A stretch of 32,126 nucleotides of DNA from Suttonella ornithocola (GCF_001889065.1 NZ_LWHB01000021.1:1-32126); one strand, 5' to 3'. Counted from the stretch's first letter, positions 24,025 through 32,092 are shown. Numbers and translations are program-made. Notes: generated from the sequence alone by a model not told the origin.

Positions 24025-24759
24025 TTAACCTTCGTAATCCTCAGGAAATTCAGCGTTATGAACGACAGACTGAACATCATCAAGTTCTTCTAGCATATCA
24101 ATTAACGCCATAACCTTATCAGCATCCTCTTTTGAAACGGGAGAAAGGTTTTCTGCTCGCATAGTGACTTCACTTTCATCAGGCGCAAAGCCCGCTGCAA
24201 TAAGCGCATCATAAACTGTTGCATAATCAGCCGGTGCCGTAATCACTTCTGCGCTACCATCATCAAATTCAATATCTTCTGCCCCAGCTTCCAAAGCGGC
24301 TTCCATCAAAGCATCTTCATCAGAAACGCTTTCAAAAAACAAAATCCCTTGTTCCTTAAACTGAAAGGCGACAGAACCCGATGTCCCTAAATTTCCGCCA
24401 CGTTTAGAAAAAGCATGACGAACTTCACTCACCGTCCGATTATTATTATCTGTCAAACAATCTACCATTACTGCCACACCAGAAGGCCCATAACCTTCAA
24501 ACCGTACCTCTTCCATTTGTACGCCTTCTAGCTCACCAGCACCACGTTTAATCGCGCGTTCCATCGTATCTTTCGGCATATTTTCCGCTTGCGCTTTAGT
24601 AATTGCCAATCTCAAACGAGGATTACTGTCCACATCAGAACCACCATGACGTGCCGCAACCGTTAACTCTCTAATTAAGCGAGTAAACACCTTACCGCGC
24701 TTAGCATCTTCCTTTGCTTTCTTATGTTTAATATTTGCCCATTTACTATGACCAGCCAT
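24025..24759 (-). CDS. yebC: YebC/PmpR-family protein (TACO1 family)
   Basis: The 244-aa protein starts MAGHSKWANIKHKKAKEDAK, the family signature, and continues with FTRLIRELTVAARHGGSDVD, NMPKDTMERAIKRGAGELEG and EGYGPSGVAVMVDCLTDNNN. The acidic C-terminal domain ends HNAEFPEDYEG. Members have been described as DNA-binding regulators, and the family also includes translation factors acting on proline-rich nascent chains; which applies here is not visible. GAGG precedes the ATG. It heads the yebC-ruvCAB cluster, the classical gammaproteobacterial order. Confidence 0.95.
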   Translation of the reverse strand: MAGHSKWANIKHKKAKEDAKRGKVFTRLIRELTVAARHGGSDVDSNPRLRLAITKAQAENMPKDTMERAIKRGAGELEGVQMEEVRFEGYGPSGVAVMVDCLTDNNNRTVSEVRHAFSKRGGNLGTSGSVAFQFKEQGILFFESVSDEDALMEAALEAGAEDIEFDDGSAEVITAPADYATVYDALIAAGFAPDESEVTMRAENLSPVSKEDADKVMALIDMLEELDDVQSVVHNAEFPEDYEG

Positions 24760-24794
24760 AAAACCTCTTCATTATTCAAAATGACTTATTTTAC

Positions 24795-24816
24795 CATGAT
24801 GCTTAAAAGCGTCATG
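24795..24816 (-). terminator. hairpin at the end of the uraA transcript
   Basis: CATGATGCTT and AAGCGTCATG pair over ten positions with one G-U, around the stop codon of the small gene at 24812. There is no clear U-tract, so it is a weak terminator candidate. Confidence 0.35.
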
Positions 24817-24994
24817 CATTTGAATGATTTTTCAAAAATAAATACATGCCGTATCCAAAAATACTGCCTGCAATTATCCCTTTAATCAAAGCCCTGATAA
24901 AAGAAAATTCTTGATAAGAAAAATAATCTAATATAGTGACTACCATTGCTAAAGATAGCCCTAGTAGGCTTGCACGCTGTTGTAAAGCACTCAT
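24812..24994 (-). CDS. small two-helix membrane protein coupled to uraA
   Basis: The 60-aa product (MSALQQRASLLGLSLAMVVT at the start) has two probable membrane helices, about 9-24 and 36-54, and a short polar tail. It shares ATGA with the end of uraA, strong evidence that it is translated and expressed with the permease. No family was recognised. Its job may concern the permease or may be unrelated. It is unlikely to be a chance frame because start, overlap and length all fit a coupled gene. Confidence 0.6.
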   Translation of the reverse strand: MSALQQRASLLGLSLAMVVTILDYFSYQEFSFIRALIKGIIAGSIFGYGMYLFLKNHSNA

Positions 24995-26229
24995 ACATCT
25001 TCCATCGTTTCAATCACAATCTCTTCTTTTTTATCTGGCAAAATTGCGTTAAGAATAATCGCCAAAAGTGCAGCCAAGCCCACACCTGCAAAACTCACAC
25101 TACCAGCTTCTAAAATCATTCCGCCAACACCGACCGTTAAAGTAGAGCTTGCAATCACCAAATTTTTTGGCTGCATTAAATCTACCTTAGCATCAATCAT
25201 CGTTTTCAATCCCAAAGATGCAATCGTCCCAAATAACAAAATCATAATACCGCCCATCACTGGCAAAGGAATAGAAGATAAAAAGGCATTAAATTTTCCA
25301 AAACATGCCATCAAAATAGCGAATAAAGCCGCATACGTCATAATCACGGGATTACTATTTTTAGTAATCATTACCGCACCTGTTACCTCCCCATAAGTGG
25401 TAACAGGCGGTCCACCGATTAAGCCAGCGAAGCACACTCCTAAACCATCCCCCGTTAACGTTCGATGCAAGCCGGGAGATTTCACATAATCCTCACCAGT
25501 TACTCGCCCAATTGCCATAATGCCACCAATATGTTCAATTGCTGGCGCAATCGCAACAGGCAGCATAAACAACGCTGCCGCCCAATTCACTTCTGGACGA
25601 TGAAACGTTGGAACAGCAAACCAAGGTGCTGCCGCTACCGATGCAGTATCCACCAAACCGCAAAGCCACGCGGCTAAATATCCACAAGCCACACCAATCA
25701 AAATAGGAACCAATCGAATCATTCTTTTACCAAAGACAGCAACCATAACTGTTACCGCAAAAGAAAATCCTGCTAACGCTAAAGCAGCGCCATAAGGCAT
25801 CACTTGCTCACCGCCGCTTCTGCCCATTGCCATTTGGCTAGCACTACTGGCAACCGATAAACCAATCACCATAATCACAGGACCAATCACCACTGGCGGT
25901 AATAACTTCTCTACTGCCGCCACGCCTCGCCAACGTACCAGTCCTGCAAAAATAAAATACATAAAACCTGCGGCAAATAAGCCAAACATCGTACTCCCCA
26001 TACCCCACGTCTGCATCGCATATTGAATGGGAGCGATAAAAGCAAAAGAAGAACCCAAAAAAATAGGGACTTTTCGTCCCGTACATAGCTGAAATAACAA
26101 CGTACCGCATCCTGCGCCTAATAATGCCATTGCGGGATTAAGCCCCGTCAATAACGGTACCAATACCATCGCGCCGAATGCTACGAATAAAATTTGCGCG
26201 CCCGATAACGCCAAACGTAGTTGCTGCAT
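24991..26229 (-). CDS. uraA: uracil/xanthine permease (NCS2 family, UraA-like)
   Basis: The 412-aa inner-membrane symporter has about 14 hydrophobic segments. Motifs include LFQLCTGRKVPIFLGSSFAF (first half-helix region of the substrate site), FMLPVAIAPAIEHIGGIMAI (conserved Glu and His that bind uracil and couple protons in UraA) and FAGLIGGPPVTTYGEVTGA with TTYGE. The close match to UraA in these regions favours uracil over xanthine, but specificity is inferred. GAGGTG precedes ATG 26229. No upp gene is nearby; instead a small membrane protein gene overlaps its 3' end. Upstream (26230 on) lies mobile-element debris. Confidence 0.88.
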   Translation of the reverse strand: MQQLRLALSGAQILFVAFGAMVLVPLLTGLNPAMALLGAGCGTLLFQLCTGRKVPIFLGSSFAFIAPIQYAMQTWGMGSTMFGLFAAGFMYFIFAGLVRWRGVAAVEKLLPPVVIGPVIMVIGLSVASSASQMAMGRSGGEQVMPYGAALALAGFSFAVTVMVAVFGKRMIRLVPILIGVACGYLAAWLCGLVDTASVAAAPWFAVPTFHRPEVNWAAALFMLPVAIAPAIEHIGGIMAIGRVTGEDYVKSPGLHRTLTGDGLGVCFAGLIGGPPVTTYGEVTGAVMITKNSNPVIMTYAALFAILMACFGKFNAFLSSIPLPVMGGIMILLFGTIASLGLKTMIDAKVDLMQPKNLVIASSTLTVGVGGMILEAGSVSFAGVGLAALLAIILNAILPDKKEEIVIETMEDV

Positions 26230-26369
26230 AACAAATCACCTCTAAAAAAATCGTCTTATTATAAAAAGCTTATCTACAAAACTAAGGATTTTTTATCTCT
26301 TCTTTTACTTCAAATATATAAAAAGACTCTCAACTAGCAAAATTTATAAAAATCACTTAGTCAAGCTCC

Positions 26370-26485
26370 AAAAAGACTCAATCCCATTGATATGACAATG
26401 ACCATGAGCAAACTCATTATGGCATACCAGCGGTTGATGGTATTGCGGTTTAAATTCAGCAAAAGAGCTGTTTCGGTTGTATCAA
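26370..26485 (-). pseudogene. IS1595/IS1016-like transposase N-terminal fragment
   Basis: On the minus strand DTTETALLLNLNRNTINRWY is the helix-turn-helix typical of IS1595/IS1016-type transposases. About 15 further hydrophobic codons follow before a stop. The 5' side is cut by a family A element at 26486. From 26230 to 26369 nothing else is recognised. Confidence 0.5.
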
Positions 26486-26591
26486 TATAGCCAACTTCCC
26501 AAAAAATGCATACAACGTTAGCTCGATATCCACTTTGAGAACAGCATCCTATCTCCAAGTACGGTATGCATTTTTTGGGAGCCCTGCTATA
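26486..26591. repeat. family A element, copy 4
   Basis: 106 bp, TATAGCCAACTTCCCAAAAA at the left and GCATTTTTTGGGAGCCCTGCTATA-type right end, slightly eroded. It aligns end to end with the reverse complement of 16706-16811. Confidence 0.85.
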
Positions 26592-26600
26592 TAACATAGC

Positions 26601-26729
26601 GAGGCCTTTAGTAATATTCCGTTTTACGTGAATTTTTACTACTGGTAGAGATAACAATATGATTTTAATTTATTTTTAAAATTCAAGAAATTCTACATTC
26701 TCTATTCTGTTATTTTTTGCAAAGGTCTC
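26601..26729 (-). repeat. family D element, copy 3
   Basis: On the minus strand it starts GAGACCTTTGCAAAAAATAA at 26729 and ends in the decayed inverse near 26601. The interior (AATCATATTG, GTAAAACGGAAT) matches the other two copies. It truncates a family B copy at 26731. Confidence 0.75.
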
Positions 26730-26730
26730 T

Positions 26731-26790
26731 ACTGATGTGTGCTGTCTATGACTCGTTGACTTGTATGTAATCTGAACTCAGTCAGCTATA
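26731..26790 (-). repeat. family B element, left half only
   Basis: On the minus strand TATAGCTGACTGAGTTCAGA starts at 26790 and runs to CAGCACACATCAGT, the first half of family B. The remainder is replaced by family D. Its terminus contains the racemase stop codon. Confidence 0.75.
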
Positions 26791-27483
26791 TATGTTTTGC
26801 AGAACTGCCTTTGCAGCGGCTTGACAGTGCAAGCTAGTGCTATCAAAAATGGGTAAGCAGCTGTTCTCTTTATCAACCGCTAGGCAAATTTCTGTACAGC
26901 CTAAAATAACCCCTTGCGCTCCTTCATCTTTTAGCTGTTGAATGGCTTGTTCAAAAGTTTTTCGGCAGTTAGTGGTAACTTTATTTAAACAAAGCTCTGC
27001 GAAGATATGCTGATGGATTTTATCTTGTAAGTTTGCTGTAGGTGTCAGTACGCGTAAGCCGTGCTTTTCTAGCCTTTCCCGATAAAAGTTATCTTGCATG
27101 GTAAATTTTGTACCTAATAAAGCGATATTGTTTATACCAGACGCAAGAATAGCATCTGCGGTAACATCAATAATATTGAGAAAAGGAATTTGTATATTTT
27201 CTTCAATATAAGAAGCAACTTTGTGCATGATATTTGTTGCAAGGATAAGGATTTCTGCACCAGCTTGTTGTAATTTTTGTGCATGGTTAGCCAACTCTTT
27301 TCCCATGATATCCCATTCACCTTTCTGTTGTAGCTGCACAATTGGCTCAAAGTTTAGGCTATCAAGCAAGATAGGTGCGCTATGGTTTCCACCTAGTGCT
27401 TCTTGTATATATTGATTGATATTTTGATAGTAAATACTAGTGCTAGCTGGGCTCATGCCCCCTAAGATACCTAGTGTTTTCAT
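26782..27483 (-). CDS. aspartate/glutamate racemase family protein (YgeA-like)
   Basis: The 233-aa PLP-independent racemase starts MKTLGILGGMSPASTSIYYQ and includes LGGNHSAPILLDSLNFEPI and LGTKFTMQDNFYRERL. The two catalytic positions are Thr83 in LATNIMHKVA and Cys196 in LGCTEICL. A Thr/Cys rather than Cys/Cys pair is what I recall for E. coli YgeA, which acts on L-Asp and L-Glu. A role in D-amino-acid production for the wall or as a signal is plausible but not shown. AGAGGATAT precedes the ATG. Its last codons (TAT AGC TGA) come from the end of a family B element. It is isolated among mobile debris. Confidence 0.87.
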   Translation of the reverse strand: MKTLGILGGMSPASTSIYYQNINQYIQEALGGNHSAPILLDSLNFEPIVQLQQKGEWDIMGKELANHAQKLQQAGAEILILATNIMHKVASYIEENIQIPFLNIIDVTADAILASGINNIALLGTKFTMQDNFYRERLEKHGLRVLTPTANLQDKIHQHIFAELCLNKVTTNCRKTFEQAIQQLKDEGAQGVILGCTEICLAVDKENSCLPIFDSTSLHCQAAAKAVLQNIYS

Positions 27484-27649
27484 ATATCCTCTCTTTGGTG
27501 TATGTATTAGATTTTGGTATTTAGTATAGCAAAAGATATTTGTTTGCTATCGATGTACTTTTATTTCGTAGCAGGATTAAATGCTTCTTGAGCATGCTGA
27601 GAGTATGGCAATATTCTTCCAATAATGGCAGTGATAAGACAAGGAGCAA

Positions 27650-27959
27650 TCTATGCCAATCCCATATCTGCTTTTTTTGTCCAGCGAGTATCTTGGTCTT
27701 CGCTGGTTGGGGTTTGTCTGGTTGCACTGTTTTCTCCTGTTTCTATCGCTAGCCTCCCAAAAATGCATACAAAGTTATCTTGATATCTACCCTGAAAACA
27801 TCGTCTTATCCAAAATTTCTGCCTGCATTTTTCAGTAGCCCTACTATATTGCTTTCTTCTGTACGCTGCCTGCACATCTGGATGATGCTGGCATCAACGA
27901 TAGCTGTTTTTGGTTTTTTGATTTTCAGTCTTTTGGCTTCTAATTCTCGGTTATAGATG
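27650..27959 (-). pseudogene. IS5-family transposase fragment, interrupted by a family A element
   Basis: On the minus strand NRELEAKRLKIKKPKTAIVD and ASIIQMCRQRTEES (before the element), then AIETGENSATRQTP and TSEDQDTRWTKKADMGLA (after it), match the mid region of IS5-type transposases with the first DDE Asp in IVDASII. A stop follows and the rest is decayed. Flanks 27484-27649 show only weak AT-rich open frames. Confidence 0.65.
27747..27848. repeat. family A element, copy 5, inside an IS5-type transposase remnant
   Basis: About 102 bp with eroded ends (TAGCCTCCCAAAAATGCATAC at the left, inverse ATAGTAGGGCTACTGAAAAA at the right). The interior TTGATATCTACCCTGAAAAC matches the other copies. 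Confidence 0.75.
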
Positions 27960-28142
27960 AATAAAGTAAGCACACATACTATAGCTGAATGAGTTCAGAT
28001 TGTGCACAAATCAGCGCGCCACAGACAGCACATAATTAGTACGGAAAAATGCTGCCATTCTGTATGAGAATTAAAGGCATTTAGCTATATTACTGGAATA
28101 GCGATCTAATTTTTGTGACTCTTTTATTGGTCTTTTATTATA
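27954..28142 (+). repeat. family E element (left-truncated), interrupted by family B
   Basis: The E interior GATGAATAAAGTAAGCACAC is present at 27954-27979. E resumes with TTACTGGAATAGCGATCTAA at 28090 and finishes TTTTATTATA at 28142. The uninterrupted E copy at 9557-9670 shows the original sequence across this site. Confidence 0.8.
27980..28089 (+). repeat. family B element, complete copy inside family E
   Basis: 110 bp with ends TATAGCTGAATGAGTTCAGA and, inverted, TATAGCTAAATGCC. The core CCACAGACAGCACATAATTA is shared with 9143-9243. The flanking TA dinucleotides fit TA-targeted insertion. Confidence 0.85.
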
Positions 28143-28249
28143 CCGTTCGTCTAGAAAATTTTACTCACGGCAGCTCAAAACAACGAATGAAATGGTTTAT
28201 AACAGGACTTAAAAGTGGCAATATGAACGCCTGTAATATCTTTAAATAA
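28143..28249 (+). pseudogene. ypfJ: ypfJ remnant (neutral zinc metallopeptidase family, C-terminal 35 codons)
   Basis: Directly after the family E end the frame reads VRLENFTHGSSKQRMKWF then ITGLKSGNMNACNIFK and a stop at 28247. FTHGSSxQRxxWF followed by a Gly-rich turn and a Cys near the end is the C-terminal signature of YpfJ/KPN_02809-type peptidases. The HExxH part is gone. It is another gene tail left beside a short element. Confidence 0.7.
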
Positions 28250-28254
28250 ATTTA

Positions 28255-28274
28255 ATCCTTAACGTTAAAAGGAC
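28255..28274 (+). promoter_or_regulatory. palindrome upstream of the sucrose genes, possible LacI-type operator
   Basis: CCTTAACGTTAAAAGG contains the perfect 10-bp palindrome TTAACGTTAA (28259-28268), with the central CG typical of LacI/ScrR-family operators. It lies about 310 bases before scrA and just ahead of a small frame. No scrR gene is in the window. Function is speculative. Confidence 0.3.
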
Positions 28275-28280
28275 AAAAAT

Positions 28281-28460
28281 ATGCAAGTTTTTATTTGTCC
28301 AGAAGACAGCGACACCACCTTATCCGTTGTCATGCATCCTGAAGATACTAACGTTGCTGGTAACATCTTCGGTAATAAAATCCTCACGCATCACCAAGAT
28401 GCCTATGCTTGTGCTTGGGACAGCGCGGAGCGATGCAAAAGATACTATACTTTGCAGTGA
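28281..28460 (+). CDS. small unknown protein upstream of scrA
   Basis: ATG 28281 follows AAAAGGACAAAA, a good ribosome site, and opens a 59-codon frame MQVFICPEDSDTTLSVVMHP ending YYTLQ. It is rich in acidic residues, His and Cys and has no signal peptide or membrane segment. No family was recognised. It may be a genuine small protein, a leader peptide for the sucrose genes, or the 5' remnant of a longer gene, since more codon-like sequence without a continuous frame follows to about 28515. From 28461 to 28581 no other feature is seen apart from AAGGAACG before scrA. Confidence 0.4.
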   Translation: MQVFICPEDSDTTLSVVMHPEDTNVAGNIFGNKILTHHQDAYACAWDSAERCKRYYTLQ

Positions 28461-28581
28461 CTTTCGCCACGCGATGGACACTAAAACGCGATGCCGTTAA
28501 CGCCCTTCTAAATTAGGCAAAGTCTGTCAGCTGAGAGAAAATACTTCTTTTACACAACACACAATACAGCAAGGAACGATA

Positions 28582-30567
28582 ATGAGCGATAAACAGCAAG
28601 ATTTCACCCGCGCAGCCGAAGCCGTGATTGCCGGCGTTGGCGGCGCGGATAACATCACAGCCGCCACCCACTGTGCTACGCGCCTGCGTCTTGTGCTGAA
28701 AGACACGGCGAGAATCAACGAGCAGGTGCTGGACGCCGAACCTATGGTAAAAGGCAAATTCAACACCGCGGGTCAATATCAAATCATCATCGGTACCGGC
28801 TTGGTGAACAAAGTCTATGCCGAACTTTTGCGCTTAACCGGCGTGAAAGAAGTCAGCAAAGAAGAAGCAAAATCGCTCGCCACTGGCAAAGGCAATATTT
28901 TGCAGCGCTTGGTGAAAACACTATCTGATATTTTCGTGCCAATTATCCCAGCCATTGTTGCTGGTGGTCTGCTCATGGGGCTAAATAATATCCTTAACGC
29001 ACGCGGTTTATTTATTGACGGCACAACACTGATTGAGGCTTATCCACAGTGGATAGACATCGCCGACATCATCAACACGTTTGCCAACGCGCCGTTTGTA
29101 TTTCTGCCCATTTTGATTGCGTTCTCCGCCGCACGCATTTTCGGCGGCAACCCGTTTTTGGGGGCAGCGCTTGGCATGATTATGGTGCACCCGGTACTCA
29201 CCAATAACTACGCGCTCGCGCAAGCCGCCGCCGACGGCTCGCTGCAATACTGGCATATGTTCGGTTTTGACATCGCCAAAGTCGGCTATCAAGGCACAGT
29301 GCTGCCGATTTTGGTCTGCACATGGATTCTCGCGAAACTGGAAATCAACATCCGCAAAATCATGCCGGCAAGCATTGATTTACTGCTCACGCCCTTGCTC
29401 GCGCTGTTCATCACCGCGTTTTTAACCTTCACCGCTGTCGGTCCCATCACGCGCGACGCCGGCGAATGGCTCACTAACGGCATCACTTGGCTCTATCAAA
29501 CTTCCGGCATTCTCGGCGGTGCAGTACTGGGACTGATTTATGCTCCCATCGTCATCACCGGTATGCACAACAGCTTTATACCAGTGGAAACACAACTGAT
29601 TGCCAATAGAGCTACTACCGGCGGCACCTTTATCTTCCCCATCGCCGCTATGAACAACGTCGCGCAAGGCGTCGCTGCCTTTGCCGCCATGTTCCTCACC
29701 AAAGACGAAAAACTCAAAGGCATTGCCTCCGGTTCCGGCATCTCGGCAGTGCTTGGCATCACAGAACCCGCCATGTTTGGCGTCAACCTGAAACTGCGCT
29801 ATCCGTTCTATGCCGCACTCATCGGCACATCTGTGGCGTCTGCGTATATCACCGCCTTTGGCACCAAAGCCGTGTCTTTGGGCGCGGCCGGCATTCCGGG
29901 CGTGATTTCCATCGACGCGCAATTCTTAAAACCCTACATCATCGGCATGTGCATCAGCTTTGCCACCACGTTCATTTTGAGCTTCATCTTTGCCAAAGTG
30001 TTCGCGCGCCGCACGCTGAAAACCGCGCCGGCCGTACCCGTCACGCCGCAAAGCGCCAGCGTTGCGCCGGTACAAACTGAACAGCCGGCACAACCGACCG
30101 CCATCGCAGAAGAAACTCCCATTCAGCAAATCCCTGCCGACTGGATTATGCCTCTGAGCGGCGAAATCCTCAGCCTTGAACAAATTCCCGATCCCGCCTT
30201 TGCCGACGGCAGCATGGGCATCGGCTTTGCCATCCGCCCCGATATGCAGGGCAGCATTAATTCCCCCTGTGCCGGCACGATTGCCGCCATCTTCCCCACC
30301 AAACATGCCATCGGCATCACCGCTGACAACGGTCTGGAAATTCTTATCCACATTGGCATTGACACCGTAAACTTAGGCGGTGAAGGCTTTACCCCCTTAG
30401 CTGGTGCCGGCAGCCGCGTTCAAGCTGGTCAGCCAATTATGCAAGTAGATTGGCATACAGTAAAAACCAAAGCCCCCAGCATCATCACTCCTGTCATCTT
30501 CACAGACATTGAAGACGGCAGTATCGCCTTTAAAAACGGCAAACCATACATCAGCGCCATGCTATGA
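28582..30567 (+). CDS. scrA: sucrose-type PTS enzyme IIBCA
   Basis: The 661-aa protein imports and phosphorylates sucrose using phosphoenolpyruvate via HPr. Domain IIB (about 1-90) has the phospho-accepting Cys31 in THCATRLRL. Domain IIC (about 108-450) has about ten membrane segments with PIIPAIVAGGLLMGL, ITGMHNSFIPVE and SGISAVLGITEPAMFGVNLK. A Pro/Ala/Thr/Gln-rich linker (about 460-500) connects to domain IIA (about 505-661). There His575 and the phosphorylated His590 lie in LIHIGIDTVNLGG. Many sucrose EIIs lack the IIA part and borrow one; here it is fused. Sugar assignment rests on the scrB neighbour, which overlaps by ATGA. Third codon positions are visibly GC-richer than in the rest of the window, suggesting transfer. 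Confidence 0.88.
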   Translation: MSDKQQDFTRAAEAVIAGVGGADNITAATHCATRLRLVLKDTARINEQVLDAEPMVKGKFNTAGQYQIIIGTGLVNKVYAELLRLTGVKEVSKEEAKSLATGKGNILQRLVKTLSDIFVPIIPAIVAGGLLMGLNNILNARGLFIDGTTLIEAYPQWIDIADIINTFANAPFVFLPILIAFSAARIFGGNPFLGAALGMIMVHPVLTNNYALAQAAADGSLQYWHMFGFDIAKVGYQGTVLPILVCTWILAKLEINIRKIMPASIDLLLTPLLALFITAFLTFTAVGPITRDAGEWLTNGITWLYQTSGILGGAVLGLIYAPIVITGMHNSFIPVETQLIANRATTGGTFIFPIAAMNNVAQGVAAFAAMFLTKDEKLKGIASGSGISAVLGITEPAMFGVNLKLRYPFYAALIGTSVASAYITAFGTKAVSLGAAGIPGVISIDAQFLKPYIIGMCISFATTFILSFIFAKVFARRTLKTAPAVPVTPQSASVAPVQTEQPAQPTAIAEETPIQQIPADWIMPLSGEILSLEQIPDPAFADGSMGIGFAIRPDMQGSINSPCAGTIAAIFPTKHAIGITADNGLEILIHIGIDTVNLGGEGFTPLAGAGSRVQAGQPIMQVDWHTVKTKAPSIITPVIFTDIEDGSIAFKNGKPYISAML

Positions 30568-31985
30568 AAACATGGACAACCGCTGAACGTTACCGGCGCC
30601 TAGATGCACACAGCACAGCCGAATACGCCACGCTGCAAGCTCAAGCTGCCGCCTGCCGCTGGCGGCAGCACTATCACATCCAGCCGCCAGCAGGACTTTT
30701 GAACGACCCTAACGGTTTTTGTTATGACGGCGAAAACTATCATCTTTTTTATCAATGGTTTCCGCTCGGTGCGGTGCATGGTCTGAAATACTGGCGCGCG
30801 CTAGAAAGCCGCAATCTCGTACAGTTTCAAGACCGAGGCATCGCCATTAGCCCCGACAGCGAATACGACAGTCACGGCGCCTATAGCGGCAGCGCCATTG
30901 CGCAAGAAGACGGCAGCCTGCTCATCGCCTACACTGGCAACCATCGCACCGAAAACTGGCAGCGCATACCGTATCAGCTCACTGGCCGCTACGACCCAAA
31001 AACAGGCAACTTTAGCCGGCATCTGCCACCGTTTATGGCAGGGCCGCCAGTCGGATACACCGAACACGTTCGTGACCCAAAAATCTGGCAAGAAAACGGC
31101 AAACTTTACACCGTGCTAGGCGCACAGCGCGAAAACCGCAGCGGCTGCGCACTCATCACCGAAAACGGCGGACTCTTGGGCGAACTCAACACCGCGCTGA
31201 CTGACTTTGGCTATATGTGGGAATGCCCTGACTTCTTTACTCTTAACAGTAAAAAGGTCCTAATTTTCAGCCCCCAAGGTCTGCCAGCACTACCAGACGG
31301 CAGGCAGGCAAACCTATACCAAAGCGGTTACCTGATTGGTGATTACGACCGTAAAACACGCACGCTCACGCACCAAAACTTCGCCGAACTTGACGCCGGT
31401 TTTGATTTTTACGCGCCGCAAACCTGCGCCGGCAAAGACGGCCAGCGCCTTCTTATCGCATGGCTCGGTATGCCGGATACCGCCTACCCCACAGATGACA
31501 ACGGCTGGCAAGGCTGCCTCAGTCTACCGCGCGTACTCAGCATTGAAAACGGCACACTGCGCCAGCGCCCCTTGCCGGCACTGGAAAAACTGCGCAGTGA
31601 AAAAATCGAGAACCCCACGAACCTCGCAGCCGGCGAACTGCTGCTGGAAAACCCAACCGCCGCCCCGTTCAGCCTTGCGCTCTTTGCCGGCAGCGACTGC
31701 CAAACGCTGCTCACCTTTGACGGTGCGGCGCTAACACTAGACCGCAGCAAAAGCGGCCGGCTGCCGGAAATTCTGCTCAAAAAAATCCCTACCGGCAAAA
31801 ACAGTCACATCCGACGGCTGAGTGCCCGCATTACTCAACTACAAATATATTTAGACAGCAGTTCTCTGGAAATTTTCATCAACAACGGCGAAGCAGTAAT
31901 GAGCGCGCGTATTTTTCCGCCAAAAAATGCGTATGGCATTCTGCATAGTGGCGCTGGTCAGTTAGACTGCTGGCAGTACTATTAA
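30564..31985 (+). CDS. scrB: sucrose-6-phosphate hydrolase (GH32 invertase)
   Basis: The 473-aa cytoplasmic glycosidase splits sucrose-6-phosphate into glucose-6-phosphate and fructose. GH32 catalytic motifs are all present: nucleophile Asp48 in LLNDPNGFCYDG, transition-state stabiliser Asp170 in VRDPKIW and acid/base Glu219 in MWECPDFF. FYAPQTCAGKDGQRLLIAWL is the usual fourth conserved block. The C-terminal beta-sandwich ends IYLDSSSLEIFINNGEAVMS. It overlaps scrA by four bases, so the pair is one operon. It shares the high GC of scrA. No fructokinase or scrR gene is visible up to the window end. Confidence 0.92.
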   Translation: MKTWTTAERYRRLDAHSTAEYATLQAQAAACRWRQHYHIQPPAGLLNDPNGFCYDGENYHLFYQWFPLGAVHGLKYWRALESRNLVQFQDRGIAISPDSEYDSHGAYSGSAIAQEDGSLLIAYTGNHRTENWQRIPYQLTGRYDPKTGNFSRHLPPFMAGPPVGYTEHVRDPKIWQENGKLYTVLGAQRENRSGCALITENGGLLGELNTALTDFGYMWECPDFFTLNSKKVLIFSPQGLPALPDGRQANLYQSGYLIGDYDRKTRTLTHQNFAELDAGFDFYAPQTCAGKDGQRLLIAWLGMPDTAYPTDDNGWQGCLSLPRVLSIENGTLRQRPLPALEKLRSEKIENPTNLAAGELLLENPTAAPFSLALFAGSDCQTLLTFDGAALTLDRSKSGRLPEILLKKIPTGKNSHIRRLSARITQLQIYLDSSSLEIFINNGEAVMSARIFPPKNAYGILHSGAGQLDCWQYY

Positions 31986-32032
31986 TTCTTACGGTTTTTA
32001 CGTTATAGTAAATTTAAATTAACTAAAAAATG

Positions 32033-32092
32033 GGTAGTGGTTTAAAAATTATGATAAATATATTTTTACAAAAAATACTTCTTTTAATATAT
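32033..32092 (+). repeat. family C element, partial copy
   Basis: GGTAGTGGTTTAAAAATTAT at the left end and TTACAAAAAATACTTCTTTT inside match the reverse complement of the family C element at 9244-9372; after about 32092 similarity stops. Just upstream, TATAGTAAATTTAAATTAAC (32004) resembles the end of a TATAG-type repeat. The rest to 32126 shows nothing recognisable. Confidence 0.6.

Noticed and set aside
27521..27727. Minus-strand frame of 68 codons overlapping the IS5 remnant
   Set aside because: Mixed frame across decayed transposase sequence with no recognisable domain or start signal.
28513..30365. Several long minus-strand frames opposite scrA
   Set aside because: GC-rich codon use in scrA leaves few antisense stops; the translations have no family features and the sense strand has a complete PTS protein.
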